From contig JAFUAH010000006.1 in NCBI GenBank assembly GCA_017464345.1, forward strand, positions 62,001 through 126,000: 64,000 nt of DNA. Direction: 5' to 3'. Below the pieces are notes generated by a model. The model saw only the letters and a list, made by a program, of their open reading frames with translations. It was not told where the DNA came from and did not search any database. The DNA comes from Bacteroidaceae bacterium (GTDB lineage: Bacteria > Bacteroidota > Bacteroidia > Bacteroidales > Bacteroidaceae). This document shows positions 30,371 through 38,809 of this stretch, piece by piece. The position numbers and the translations under genes were made by a program. How positions within the stretch are numbered: position 1 is the stretch's first letter; every line of letters starts with the position of its first letter.

Positions 30371-33300
30371 ATGAGAAACAGATTACTTACGCTGTTTGCC
30401 ATGGCCTTGATGGCCATTGGCATGAATGCTCAGACATGGGTGAAGCCTGTTGTCACGGGGGTGGCTGTTGAGGACCACCAAACCTCGGCCGCCCTGCTGA
30501 GCACCGAAGAGGCCAAGGACACGCTCTACGTCTACAACATTGCAGGCGAAGGCTTCCTGGGCGCAGGCAACGCATGGGGCACACAGAGCTCCATCAAGTC
30601 CACTGACCTGCCCTACTTCCTCGTTTACAGCGAGGAGAACGAGGGCTACCAGTTCTACAGCCCTGAAGCTAAGAACCAGCATCTGCTGGGCCGTGAGAGT
30701 GAGGGTAGCAACTACACTGACTACAACGGTCAGGCCGGATGGGGCATCTACTGGGCTGTGGAGAAACAGGCCAATGGCAATTACCGCATCCGTACAGCTC
30801 CCACCGATGCCACCTATGGTCGCGAAGCCCTGGGCGAGAACTACGACTACGCCTTCCTGGGATGGAGCGGCGAAGAGGGCAGCACCGTCATCAGCCCCAA
30901 CATCGACCCCGAGATGGATGGCGTCGGCGTGGAATGGGCCTTCGTGCAGCCCGAGGCATACCGCCTGCTTGCTGTCAAGCTGAAGCTCTATGCACTGTAT
31001 GAGACCATCGAGGCCGAGGATTTAGACGTGGACTACAGCGTCTACACCGAAATCTACAACGGAACCGACGTGGAGGCCCTGAATTCGGCCTTGGCAGAAC
31101 TGTCCGACCTGGTGGGCCTGGCACGTGCATACGCTGTGCTGCGCTATGGCCAGGACGGTAAGAATCCTCCCTCTGAGGATAACCCCGCTGACGGTACTCC
31201 TCTGATTAAGAACCCCAGTTTCGATGGCAATATCGACGGTTGGACGTGCACCTTCGTCAGTGGGCAGAATGCCACCAACGTGGGTTATCAGGGTTCCAGT
31301 TACACCAATGGCGACGTGACTATTAGCCAGTTCATCGAGGCTTGGACGCCAGACTTGAAGAACCCCAACTGCTCTTGGGCTGCCATCGGTGACGGCGAAC
31401 TGAGCCAGACCATGCCCAGCCTGCCCGCCGGTAAGTATAAGTTCACCTGCGATGCCATCGCCGTGGCCCAGTGGGGCAACCCCAACCCTGTCAGCGGCGT
31501 GCAGCTCTTTGCCATGGGTGGCGACATTGACAACTTCCAGGCCATCGCCACGGGCGACGGACTCCCCGAGCACTTCGAAGTGACCTTCGTCAGCACCGGT
31601 GGTAACGTGGTGCTGGGTCTGCGTACCCGCAATGCCACGGCCAACTGGATTGCAGCCGACAACTTCACCCTTACCTACTACGGCGAGGTTGAGGACGACC
31701 CCTACAAAGTGCTGCTGGATGCACGCATAGCTGAACTGGAGGTGCTGTATCCCGACCTTGATGCCATCAGGGCCAATCAAGAGGTGATCGCCGCCTTTAG
31801 TGCTGCCTTGGAAGCTGCCAAGGCTGCCACCGATGACTATCAGACCGTCATCACAAACCTGAACGAAGCCGCTGACGCACTGGCTGCATCCATCACCACC
31901 TACAAGGACATCGAAGCCTATCTGGGTGAACTGTCTGACAAGATTACCGAACTGTCCGTCACATGGCCCAACATCAGTGAGCCCTTGGGTGAAGCCTATA
32001 ACGCCCTCTATGACGCTTGGGAGAACGGTACTGCCACCGAGGCCAGCATCGAGGAGACGCGCAATACTGTAAACCAGCTCATTGCCGACTACATCAGCAA
32101 TAACGTGCAGCCTGGCGACGAAGTCACCATCCTGCTCACCAACCCCAGTTTCGACACGGGTAACCTGAATGGCTGGGAGGATAAACTCAGTTCCGGAGCC
32201 GGATTTGGTACGTACAACGGCAATGGCGAGAACAGTGCCGGCACCATGACTCCCGAATATCTGGAAGAGGTCGGTGAACCCGATCCCAGCACGTGGGGAC
32301 GCAATGCCGAAGTTTATCACAAGGCATTCGACTTCAGCCAGGTTATCAAGCAGATGCCTGCTGGTATGTACGAGTTCTCTTGCCAGGGCTTCTGGCGCGG
32401 CAAGAACGAGAGCAGCGATGACAGCGATGATACGCCCGCACAGCTCTATGCCGTCATCAATGGTGAAGAACAGGCTGCTAACCTGACCAACCTGGCGGCA
32501 GGTGCCAGTGAAGACCAATTGTACAGCAACGGCGGTGGCTGGGGTACCGATGTGGACTTCAACGGTCTCTGGGCTCCCTATTGCATGTCTGGTGCCATGT
32601 ATCACTTCCACCACAAGAACGATGGTGAGAACTACGACTACACCAGCAAACTGAACATCATCCTGACTGAGCCCGCCGACATCACCGTGGGTGTACGTAC
32701 CACCAGCAATGGTACATGGGTCATCTTCGACAATTTCCGCATCGTCTACAAGGGCTCTGATATTAGTATCTATCTCCCCCTCATCGAGGAACTCACTGCC
32801 ACTGCCTTGGCACTGGGAACGAACGACGGCGAAATCCTGACCAAGGAGGCCGAGGACGTGATTAACGATGCCGTCAATCAGGCTGCAAATGTTGCTACTG
32901 CCGAGGATTGCATCGCTGCCATCCAGGCATTGCAGAGTGCCATCGCATTCGGTCAACAGACCCTGCGCCTGACCGCTCGTCTGCAGAAGGCTGTAGACAA
33001 TATGGCCAACCGCATGGCTATGCTCCAGATTTCCAGCTCGTATGCCGGACTGGACGAGGTGCTCGGCCAGATTCAGGCCGGACTGGAGGAGGGCTTTAAC
33101 ACCAATGCAGAGGTTGAGGCCTACCTGACAAGCCTGAACAAGGAATTCACTAAGTACGTTCAGTACGACCAAATGGACGCCACTGAGACCAAACCTGCCG
33201 ACATTACTCCCGTCATCTACAACCCCAACGGTTATGACTACGATGGCACCATAGGCCTGGCTGGATGGACACTGACCGACTGCAATGCAGGCTACAGCAG

Positions 33301-33949
33301 TATCATCGAGGGTGAAGAAGCCACGGCTGAATTTTTCAACCAGACCTACGACCTCCGTCAGACCATCTACGGCCTGGCTCCTGGTTACTATCGTCTGGGT
33401 GTCAGCGGTTACTATCGCAATGGTGGTTACGCTCACGTAGAGCAGGCCATGAACGGCGAGACCGACGAAGAGGGTAACCTCATCGTTGAGGACAAGCTGG
33501 CCACCATCTTTGCCGGTGATGCCGAGACTCCGCTGCTCATCATCTCTGCTGACCTTTTGGACTACAGCGAGGCCCTCATGCAGGGACAGACCATTACCGT
33601 GAACGAAGAGACCGTCTACATCCCCAACAGCATGGACGACGGTAACGCTGCCTTCCAGAACGACTTCTACAAAAATATCCTGCAGTTCCAGGTGAAGGAG
33701 GGACAGGAGAGCGTGGAAATCGGTCTGAAGAAGACTGAGGCTGTGGCCAACGACTGGACCATGTGGGGCTACTGGACACTCAGCTATCTGGGCACCGCAC
33801 AGCCCACCGAGGATCCCACCACTGCCATCCAGGGCGTAGAGGCTGAGGCTCCCGCCGCTGCTGTCATTTACAATCTGGCAGGTCAGCGCGTGCAGAAGGC
33901 CGTCCGTGGTCTCTACATCGTAAATGGTAAAAAGGTCGTGATTAAGTGA
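30371..33949 (+). CDS. Very large secreted repeat protein with T9SS-like tail (paralogue 1)
   Basis: A protein of 1192 residues. A signal peptide ('LLTLFAMALMAIGMNAQT') is followed by a lectin-like N-terminal domain ('YNIAGEGFLGAGNAWGTQSS'), then several beta-sandwich modules with the pattern 'NPSFDGNIDGWTC', 'LPAGKYKFTCDAIA' and 'NWIAADNFTL', reminiscent of carbohydrate-binding modules, separated by Ala-rich helical segments. It ends with the sorting tail 'NLAGQRVQKAVRGLYIVNGK'. Codon use is extremely biased (GAC, AAC, CTG, ATC), which suggests high expression; the reverse strand is largely stop-free for that reason. It may be an adhesin or surface-layer component; no catalytic motif is recognised. 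Confidence 0.82.
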   Translation: MRNRLLTLFAMALMAIGMNAQTWVKPVVTGVAVEDHQTSAALLSTEEAKDTLYVYNIAGEGFLGAGNAWGTQSSIKSTDLPYFLVYSEENEGYQFYSPEAKNQHLLGRESEGSNYTDYNGQAGWGIYWAVEKQANGNYRIRTAPTDATYGREALGENYDYAFLGWSGEEGSTVISPNIDPEMDGVGVEWAFVQPEAYRLLAVKLKLYALYETIEAEDLDVDYSVYTEIYNGTDVEALNSALAELSDLVGLARAYAVLRYGQDGKNPPSEDNPADGTPLIKNPSFDGNIDGWTCTFVSGQNATNVGYQGSSYTNGDVTISQFIEAWTPDLKNPNCSWAAIGDGELSQTMPSLPAGKYKFTCDAIAVAQWGNPNPVSGVQLFAMGGDIDNFQAIATGDGLPEHFEVTFVSTGGNVVLGLRTRNATANWIAADNFTLTYYGEVEDDPYKVLLDARIAELEVLYPDLDAIRANQEVIAAFSAALEAAKAATDDYQTVITNLNEAADALAASITTYKDIEAYLGELSDKITELSVTWPNISEPLGEAYNALYDAWENGTATEASIEETRNTVNQLIADYISNNVQPGDEVTILLTNPSFDTGNLNGWEDKLSSGAGFGTYNGNGENSAGTMTPEYLEEVGEPDPSTWGRNAEVYHKAFDFSQVIKQMPAGMYEFSCQGFWRGKNESSDDSDDTPAQLYAVINGEEQAANLTNLAAGASEDQLYSNGGGWGTDVDFNGLWAPYCMSGAMYHFHHKNDGENYDYTSKLNIILTEPADITVGVRTTSNGTWVIFDNFRIVYKGSDISIYLPLIEELTATALALGTNDGEILTKEAEDVINDAVNQAANVATAEDCIAAIQALQSAIAFGQQTLRLTARLQKAVDNMANRMAMLQISSSYAGLDEVLGQIQAGLEEGFNTNAEVEAYLTSLNKEFTKYVQYDQMDATETKPADITPVIYNPNGYDYDGTIGLAGWTLTDCNAGYSSIIEGEEATAEFFNQTYDLRQTIYGLAPGYYRLGVSGYYRNGGYAHVEQAMNGETDEEGNLIVEDKLATIFAGDAETPLLIISADLLDYSEALMQGQTITVNEETVYIPNSMDDGNAAFQNDFYKNILQFQVKEGQESVEIGLKKTEAVANDWTMWGYWTLSYLGTAQPTEDPTTAIQGVEAEAPAAAVIYNLAGQRVQKAVRGLYIVNGKKVVIK

Positions 33950-34024
33950 GCGAAGACCCGAACTTGTTCGAGAACTTCCGAACGGGAACGAGCTCGAACG
34001 TAGTTCAAGGTCGTGATTAAGTGA
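33932..34024 (+). repeat. 57-bp palindromic insert flanked by 18-bp direct repeats
   Basis: AAGGTCGTGATTAAGTGA, which includes the stop codon of the preceding gene, occurs at 33932-33949 and again at 34007-34024. The 57 bp between them contain the interrupted palindrome GAACTtGTTCGAG...CTCGAACgtAGTTC (33960-34006). It looks like a small insertion with duplicated target or a duplication of the gene end. Confidence 0.75.
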
Positions 34025-34042
34025 TAATCAAGATAAATCCAT

Positions 34043-34083
34043 AAAAAAAGGCCGTGGCGTTTGTGCGTCACGGCCTTTTTTTG
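34043..34083 (+). terminator. Terminator after paralogue 1
   Basis: AAAAAAAGGCCGTG and CACGGCCTTTTTTT flank a 12-nt loop; a classical hairpin plus T run. Confidence 0.9.
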
Positions 34084-34091
34084 TAAATTTG
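34084..34091 (+). promoter_or_regulatory. -7 element of paralogue 2
   Basis: TAAATTTG directly after the terminator, ~53 bp upstream of the ATG. The leader 'TTAATTACTAACTAAAAA' matches that of paralogue 1. Confidence 0.5.
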
Positions 34092-34143
34092 TCCCCAACA
34101 ATTACATTAAATAACCTTAATTACTAACTAAAAATCCAAAACA

Positions 34144-37100
34144 ATGAGAAAAAAGTTACTTTCTCTTTTCATGATGCTACTTGCAGTGGCAGGCATGAAT
34201 GCACAGACTTGGACAGCTCCGGAAGCCCCCGCTTCTCCCTTCGAGAACGTGGACTATGAGGCTGATGGCGCCACTGCCTACTTCCTCTACAATGTAGGCA
34301 CCGGTCGCTTCCTGTCTGCTGGTAACAGCTGGGCAACGCAGATTTCTCTGGGTTCCGGTTTCGAACCCTACATGGAAATCGTGGTGGAGCCCATGACTGG
34401 CGATGATGCCGAGACCTATCCCGATGCCGTGAAACTGAAACTGAACGGCGCATTCTACTTCTCTGGTGGCAATGGCCGCACGAACTACAAGGTGGAGAAC
34501 ACCTACCTGTTCCGCGACAGCGAGACCAGCGGCTTTATTGACCACAACAATCAGGCTACCTGGTACTGGAACTTCACCAAGGCCGAGAATGGTCACTATT
34601 ACTGGCATTCAGCCTTTGGCATGAACTATGCTGATGCAGAGAACCAGTATGCACAGGGTACTGGCGACGGTGCTCCCGTAGTGTTCGACGCTACTGAGGC
34701 GGATGACAACATCGAGTGGCAGTTCGTCCCCGTCGTAGGTACGGACAAGGCTGCCGTTGCTGCACAGGTCGAGGCCGTCTTCGCCGTCTACGATGCCAAG
34801 AAGGCTCTCTACGACCTGACCGTGAAGATTGAAGAAGAGGGACTGGATGTAGACTACTCCTCGTATGCTGCTGTATACGCTGGTTCGGACATCGAAGCCC
34901 TGAAGAAGGCCTATGAGGAACTGTTCCGCGAATACATGGCGGCCCGTGTGGCTCTCGTCTTCGAAGGTGCTTCTGCCGACAATCCCGTGGATGGTACGAG
35001 CCTGCTCGTCAATCCTGCCTTCGACGCAGGTAACATCAGCGGCTGGGTTTGCACTTTCGTCAGTGGTCAGAATGCCACCAACGTGGGCTATCAGGCTAAT
35101 TCAACCTATACCAATGGCGATGTTGAGTTGAACCAGTTCATCGAGGCTTGGGCCAACTCTGCATTCAACAAGAACGTGACCTACCGTAGTGTCGGTGATG
35201 GCGAACTGAGTCAGACCGTACGCTACCTGCCTGCCGGTAAGTATAGCTTCACCTGCGATGCCATCTCCAATCAGCAGGATGGCCAAAGCGATCCTGCCAC
35301 AGGTGTTCAACTCTTCGCCACAGGCGGTGACATCGACAAGTACACCAGCATTGCCACAGGCAACGGTGCTCCCGAGCACTTTGAACTGGTATTTGCCAGC
35401 ACGGGTGGTGACCTGACGGTGGGTCTGCGCACCCGCAATGCCACGGCCAACTGGATTGCTGCTGACAACTTCACCCTCTGGTACTATGGTCCCGCCGATC
35501 CTTGGCAGACTGCACTGGAGGATGCCCTGAACGACTTCGACGAGCAATATGGCGACGTGGACGAGATACACGCACAGGCTTCCCTCAAGGAGGCTGCCAC
35601 TGTTGCCCTGGAGGCTGCCCGCGCCGAACTGGCCAAGGCTGACGGTAACTACGAGGAGGCCTACAACAACCTTGTTGCAGCTCTGGAGGCTCTGAACGCT
35701 TCGGCTAGCGACTACGCTCGTCTGAGAAGTTACATCGACACCTGGATGGACAAACTGATGAACTTGGAAGGCAAGTGGGCCGAGGTGTCTGACGGTGAAT
35801 TGGGCGACAAGATTCAGGAACTGGAGGATGCATACGAAGCAGGTTCTTACAGCAGCGAGGACATTGAGAAGGTCATCTCTGAGGACGTACTGGGCAAGGG
35901 CTATGCAGAAGGTATTGGCGAACTGGTGGAAGCCGGTGACGACCTGACCTTCCTGCTCAACAACCCTGGCTTCGAGAACGATTTCTCCGGCTGGACCATC
36001 AACAAGGGTTCCATCCAGTTTGGCGGTCGTCCCATCACCTTGGACGACGGCACCGAAATCACCAGTGGCGTGGCCGAGGTGTGGAAGGGTGCTTTCGACT
36101 TCAGCCAGACCATCTACAATATGCCTGAGGGTCTCTACACCCTGAGTGTGAAAGCCTTTGAGCGTAACGAGGATGACCAGAGCATCCGCACTACCAGCAG
36201 CGAACTCTATGCCATCGTGGCTGGTGAGACGCAGACTGTGAAGACCAAGAACATCAATGCCGATGCCACCGAGGAAGAACTCTTCCGTACTGACATGGCT
36301 GGTGCGAATGCCGTAGGTACTGAGAACGATAAGCAGAACGCCGATGGCCTCTGGATTCCCAATGGCCGTTGCGGTGCCAACGCTCACTTCTACTATGGAG
36401 GTTATGAAAACAAGTTCAACATCCTCGTGAACTCCGTCAGTGACATCGTAGTCGGTATGCGCGACGAGGCTACCAACAACTGGGTACTCTTCGACGACTT
36501 CCGCATCGTATATCAGGGTAGCGGTGCCAATGCCTACACACAGGCCATCCTGGACCTGATTGCCGAGGCTGAGAAACTGCAGAACAGTGATAATCCCGAG
36601 ACTGGCCGCGTGCTGACAGAGGAGGCTTATGACGGTCTGACCGCTGCTTGTGACAAGGGTCATGAGGTTGTAGAGAACCCCAATGCTACCAAGGACGAAT
36701 GTGTGGCCGTAATGACACTGATTCAGGATGCTATGACATTTGCCAACGAGAGCATGGATCTGACTGCTAAACTCTTCAACCAGCTTGTCATCTATCGTGA
36801 CTATCGTCAGGCTGTGGTTGCAAGTTCCGATGAGGACTTCACTGCTCTTCTTGCAGAGATTGAGAGTCGCTACTATGGCGATGCCACCTTCAAGACTAAT
36901 GCCGATGTCCAGAACTACATGGATGTGAAGTTGCCTACAGCTTACACCAAGTACGTTCAGTACGACTTCTTGGCCACGGCTTCTGAGGAAGAGCCCGCCG
37001 ACATCACTGCTGTCATCTACAACCCCGATGGCAATGGCTATGCTGCTGAGGCTGCCGTAGGTGCAGAGGGCTGGACTATCAGCAAGGGCACCATTGGCTA

Positions 37101-37791
37101 TGGCAATGGCAATAAGGAAGTTTGTGAGTTCTATGAGACCGACTTCGACATCAATCAGACCATTCTGGGCCTGGCTCCCGGTTACTACGTACTGGGTGTG
37201 CAGGGCTTCTATCGCGATGGCAATTCTGCCCGCATCGACAGCTGCCTGAACAAGGTAGAAGGCTTCGAAGAGCACAAGTATGCCCATCTGTATGCCGACG
37301 AGGTTGACACCTACATGCTGCCCGTTTCCACGGAACTGAGTGAGTTTGTAGAATGGGGCCTTGAGGGCACTGCCAAGATTACTGTGGATGGGACGGAGCT
37401 CTATGTTCCCAATACCGCAGCCTGTGCCGATGCCATTCTGAATAGTCCCGACGTTGATCAGCCCCTCTACCAGAACCTGCTTCTCTTCCAAGTGAAGGAA
37501 GGTCAGGAGAGCGTTGTCATCGGTCTGCGCAAGACTCACAATGCTAATGTGGCTGCTGACGAAGAGGCTGGCATCGAGAAGTTCGAGTACTACGACTGGA
37601 CTATCTTCGACAACTGGACACTGAAGTATCTGGGTACGAAGGCTCCGACCACCGACCCGACCACCGACATTCAGGGCGTAGAGGCTGAGGCTCCCGTAGC
37701 CGTTGCCATCTACAATCTGGCTGGCCAGCGTGTACAGAAGGCCGTCAAGGGTCTGTACATCATCAATGGTAAGAAGGTGCTGGTGAAGTAA
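34144..37791 (+). CDS. Very large secreted repeat protein with T9SS-like tail (paralogue 2)
   Basis: A protein of 1215 residues with the same order of parts as its upstream neighbour: signal peptide ('LLSLFMMLLAVAGMNAQT'), lectin-like domain ('YNVGTGRFLSAGNSWATQIS'), modules with 'NPAFDAGNISGWVCTFVSGQ' and 'NWIAADNFTLWYYG', helical Ala/Glu-rich spacers and the tail 'NLAGQRVQKAVKGLYIINGK'. Some stretches are nearly identical to paralogue 1 at DNA level, such as the segment around 35430-35480 compared with 31620-31670. The two are a tandem duplication with separate promoters. Codon bias is again very strong. Likely a surface protein; ligand unknown. Confidence 0.82.
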   Translation: MRKKLLSLFMMLLAVAGMNAQTWTAPEAPASPFENVDYEADGATAYFLYNVGTGRFLSAGNSWATQISLGSGFEPYMEIVVEPMTGDDAETYPDAVKLKLNGAFYFSGGNGRTNYKVENTYLFRDSETSGFIDHNNQATWYWNFTKAENGHYYWHSAFGMNYADAENQYAQGTGDGAPVVFDATEADDNIEWQFVPVVGTDKAAVAAQVEAVFAVYDAKKALYDLTVKIEEEGLDVDYSSYAAVYAGSDIEALKKAYEELFREYMAARVALVFEGASADNPVDGTSLLVNPAFDAGNISGWVCTFVSGQNATNVGYQANSTYTNGDVELNQFIEAWANSAFNKNVTYRSVGDGELSQTVRYLPAGKYSFTCDAISNQQDGQSDPATGVQLFATGGDIDKYTSIATGNGAPEHFELVFASTGGDLTVGLRTRNATANWIAADNFTLWYYGPADPWQTALEDALNDFDEQYGDVDEIHAQASLKEAATVALEAARAELAKADGNYEEAYNNLVAALEALNASASDYARLRSYIDTWMDKLMNLEGKWAEVSDGELGDKIQELEDAYEAGSYSSEDIEKVISEDVLGKGYAEGIGELVEAGDDLTFLLNNPGFENDFSGWTINKGSIQFGGRPITLDDGTEITSGVAEVWKGAFDFSQTIYNMPEGLYTLSVKAFERNEDDQSIRTTSSELYAIVAGETQTVKTKNINADATEEELFRTDMAGANAVGTENDKQNADGLWIPNGRCGANAHFYYGGYENKFNILVNSVSDIVVGMRDEATNNWVLFDDFRIVYQGSGANAYTQAILDLIAEAEKLQNSDNPETGRVLTEEAYDGLTAACDKGHEVVENPNATKDECVAVMTLIQDAMTFANESMDLTAKLFNQLVIYRDYRQAVVASSDEDFTALLAEIESRYYGDATFKTNADVQNYMDVKLPTAYTKYVQYDFLATASEEEPADITAVIYNPDGNGYAAEAAVGAEGWTISKGTIGYGNGNKEVCEFYETDFDINQTILGLAPGYYVLGVQGFYRDGNSARIDSCLNKVEGFEEHKYAHLYADEVDTYMLPVSTELSEFVEWGLEGTAKITVDGTELYVPNTAACADAILNSPDVDQPLYQNLLLFQVKEGQESVVIGLRKTHNANVAADEEAGIEKFEYYDWTIFDNWTLKYLGTKAPTTDPTTDIQGVEAEAPVAVAIYNLAGQRVQKAVKGLYIINGKKVLVK

Positions 37792-37805
37792 GAAAACCTC
37801 TCCCT

Positions 37806-37836
37806 AACCCCTCCCCTTTACCGGGGGGAGGGGTTT
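37806..37836. terminator. Terminator after paralogue 2
   Basis: AACCCCTCCCC/GGGGGGAGGGGTT stem with a 6-nt loop, followed by TTT. Confidence 0.75.
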
Positions 37837-37877
37837 CCCATACATGGGAGTAACTCTTGGGAGGGTATAGAATAGGG

Positions 37878-37911
37878 AAATCCCCGCTGTTCATGCGAAC
37901 GGCGGGGATTT
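37878..37911. terminator. Terminator downstream of tRNA-Leu
   Basis: A 15-bp stem with one mismatch, AAATCCCCGCTGTTC/GAACGGCGGGGATTT, and an ATGC loop; it serves the minus-strand tRNA. Confidence 0.8.
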
Positions 37912-37936
37912 CTTTGTGCCTTATAGGCCTCTTTGC

Positions 37937-38023
37937 TGGTGCCCGGAACGGGACTCGAACCCGTACGGCTGTTAGGCCAAGGGATTTTAAGTCCCTCGTG
38001 TCTACCAATTCCACCATCTGGGC
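37937..38023 (-). tRNA. tRNA-Leu (anticodon TAA)
   Basis: Read on the minus strand it begins GCCCAGATGGTGGAATTGGT, has the anticodon arm AGGGA-CTTAAAA-TCCCT with anticodon TAA, a long variable arm as expected for leucine, the T arm GGGTTCGAGTCCC and an encoded 3' CCA. One acceptor-stem pair (A-C) is mismatched. A TACCTTTG promoter element lies 14 bp upstream. Confidence 0.95.
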
Positions 38024-38036
38024 AGCCTTGTGGGTG

Positions 38037-38044
38037 CAAAGGTA
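38037..38044 (-). promoter_or_regulatory. -7 element of the tRNA-Leu promoter
   Basis: TACCTTTG on the minus strand, preceded by AATTGTC repeats where a -33 element would lie. Confidence 0.6.
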
Positions 38045-38047
38045 ATA

Positions 38048-38082
38048 AATAATTGACAATTGACAATTGATAATTGACAATT
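38048..38082 (-). repeat. 7-nt AATTGAC repeat array upstream of tRNA-Leu
   Basis: Four copies of AATTGAC/AATTGAT and a partial fifth, immediately upstream of the tRNA promoter. Confidence 0.8.
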
Positions 38083-38148
38083 ATTTTACGTTTCTTTGGC
38101 TCTATAGGTCAAAATAGGTGGTGAAAAGTGCCGTTTCTCTTCGATTAT

Positions 38149-38793
38149 TTATGGATTACTGATGGAAAGGGTATTGTTGCCGTAGTAGACGCGGTATCGG
38201 AAGAGCGGTTCGCCAGGCTCTCCCTGACAGACTTGTCCGGTGTTGTTCAGGTTGTAGGTGCGCTGGCAACGGTCGCAGTGGGCCAGTCCTCCCTCTTGCA
38301 GCGTCATGCGACGTGTGGTGGCATAGGCCTCGTAGCAGTTGCGGCAGGCCAAGTCGTAGCAGGTGACGACGCATGTGGTTTCGCCCAGTTCGGGGATGTC
38401 GGGCAGTCCGACGATGAATCCCGAGAGCCCCATGTAGAAGCCGGTGTAGCCGTCTACGGCAGCCCGGTTGGCTTCTCCTTGCGAGCCATTGGCCTTCTTG
38501 AAGTAGAATTTGCTGTTCTGTAGCCATACGGTGCACCACTCGCCTTGTGACTCGCAGGAGGTGTAGAGCTGAGAGATGCTGTTCACGGGGTTGAAGGTGA
38601 AGCGTGCGGGTCGGCGGCAATATTTGTTACTGACTAGCCCGTCCTGGCAGGCAGAGAGCAGGAACAGGAGAACTGCTTCCGCTGCGCAACTGCGGAGCAC
38701 CCGACAGACGGAGGGGCCGGAGAGAGGCCGGAGAGCCACCCTTGCAGCGCAATTGCGGAGCAACTGGCGGAGGAAAGGGGGAGTGGGTGGCAT
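38149..38793 (-). CDS. Lipoprotein with paired CxxC motifs (Rieske- or ferredoxin-like, uncertain)
   Basis: A protein of up to 214 residues. A hydrophobic segment ends in a lipobox 'LLFLLSAC' at residue 49, an unusually late position. The N-terminal part is encoded by degenerate 'TGCGCAACTGCGGAGCA'-type repeats and may not be translated; a GTG at 38700 would give a normal 18-residue lipoprotein signal. The mature part ends with 'CYDLACRNCYEA' and 'AHCDRCQRTYNLNNTG', two CxxC pairs reminiscent of small Rieske-like or zinc-ribbon lipoproteins in Bacteroidales; Rieske histidines are not obvious, so metal type is open. It lies 16 bp after argH on the same strand. Confidence 0.65.
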   Translation of the reverse strand: MPPTPPFLRQLLRNCAARVALRPLSGPSVCRVLRSCAAEAVLLFLLSACQDGLVSNKYCRRPARFTFNPVNSISQLYTSCESQGEWCTVWLQNSKFYFKKANGSQGEANRAAVDGYTGFYMGLSGFIVGLPDIPELGETTCVVTCYDLACRNCYEAYATTRRMTLQEGGLAHCDRCQRTYNLNNTGQVCQGEPGEPLFRYRVYYGNNTLSISNP

Positions 38794-38809
38794 ATATATG
38801 ATGGGTTAA

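Noticed and set aside
31022..37539. Very long minus-strand reading frames (over 800 codons) opposite both giant secreted genes
   Set aside because: The sense genes avoid TTA, CTA and TCA codons, which leaves the antisense strand free of stops. The antisense products have no family motifs or start signals. The same applies to long antisense frames over alaS, relA/spoT, the isomerase, rhaB and bamA.
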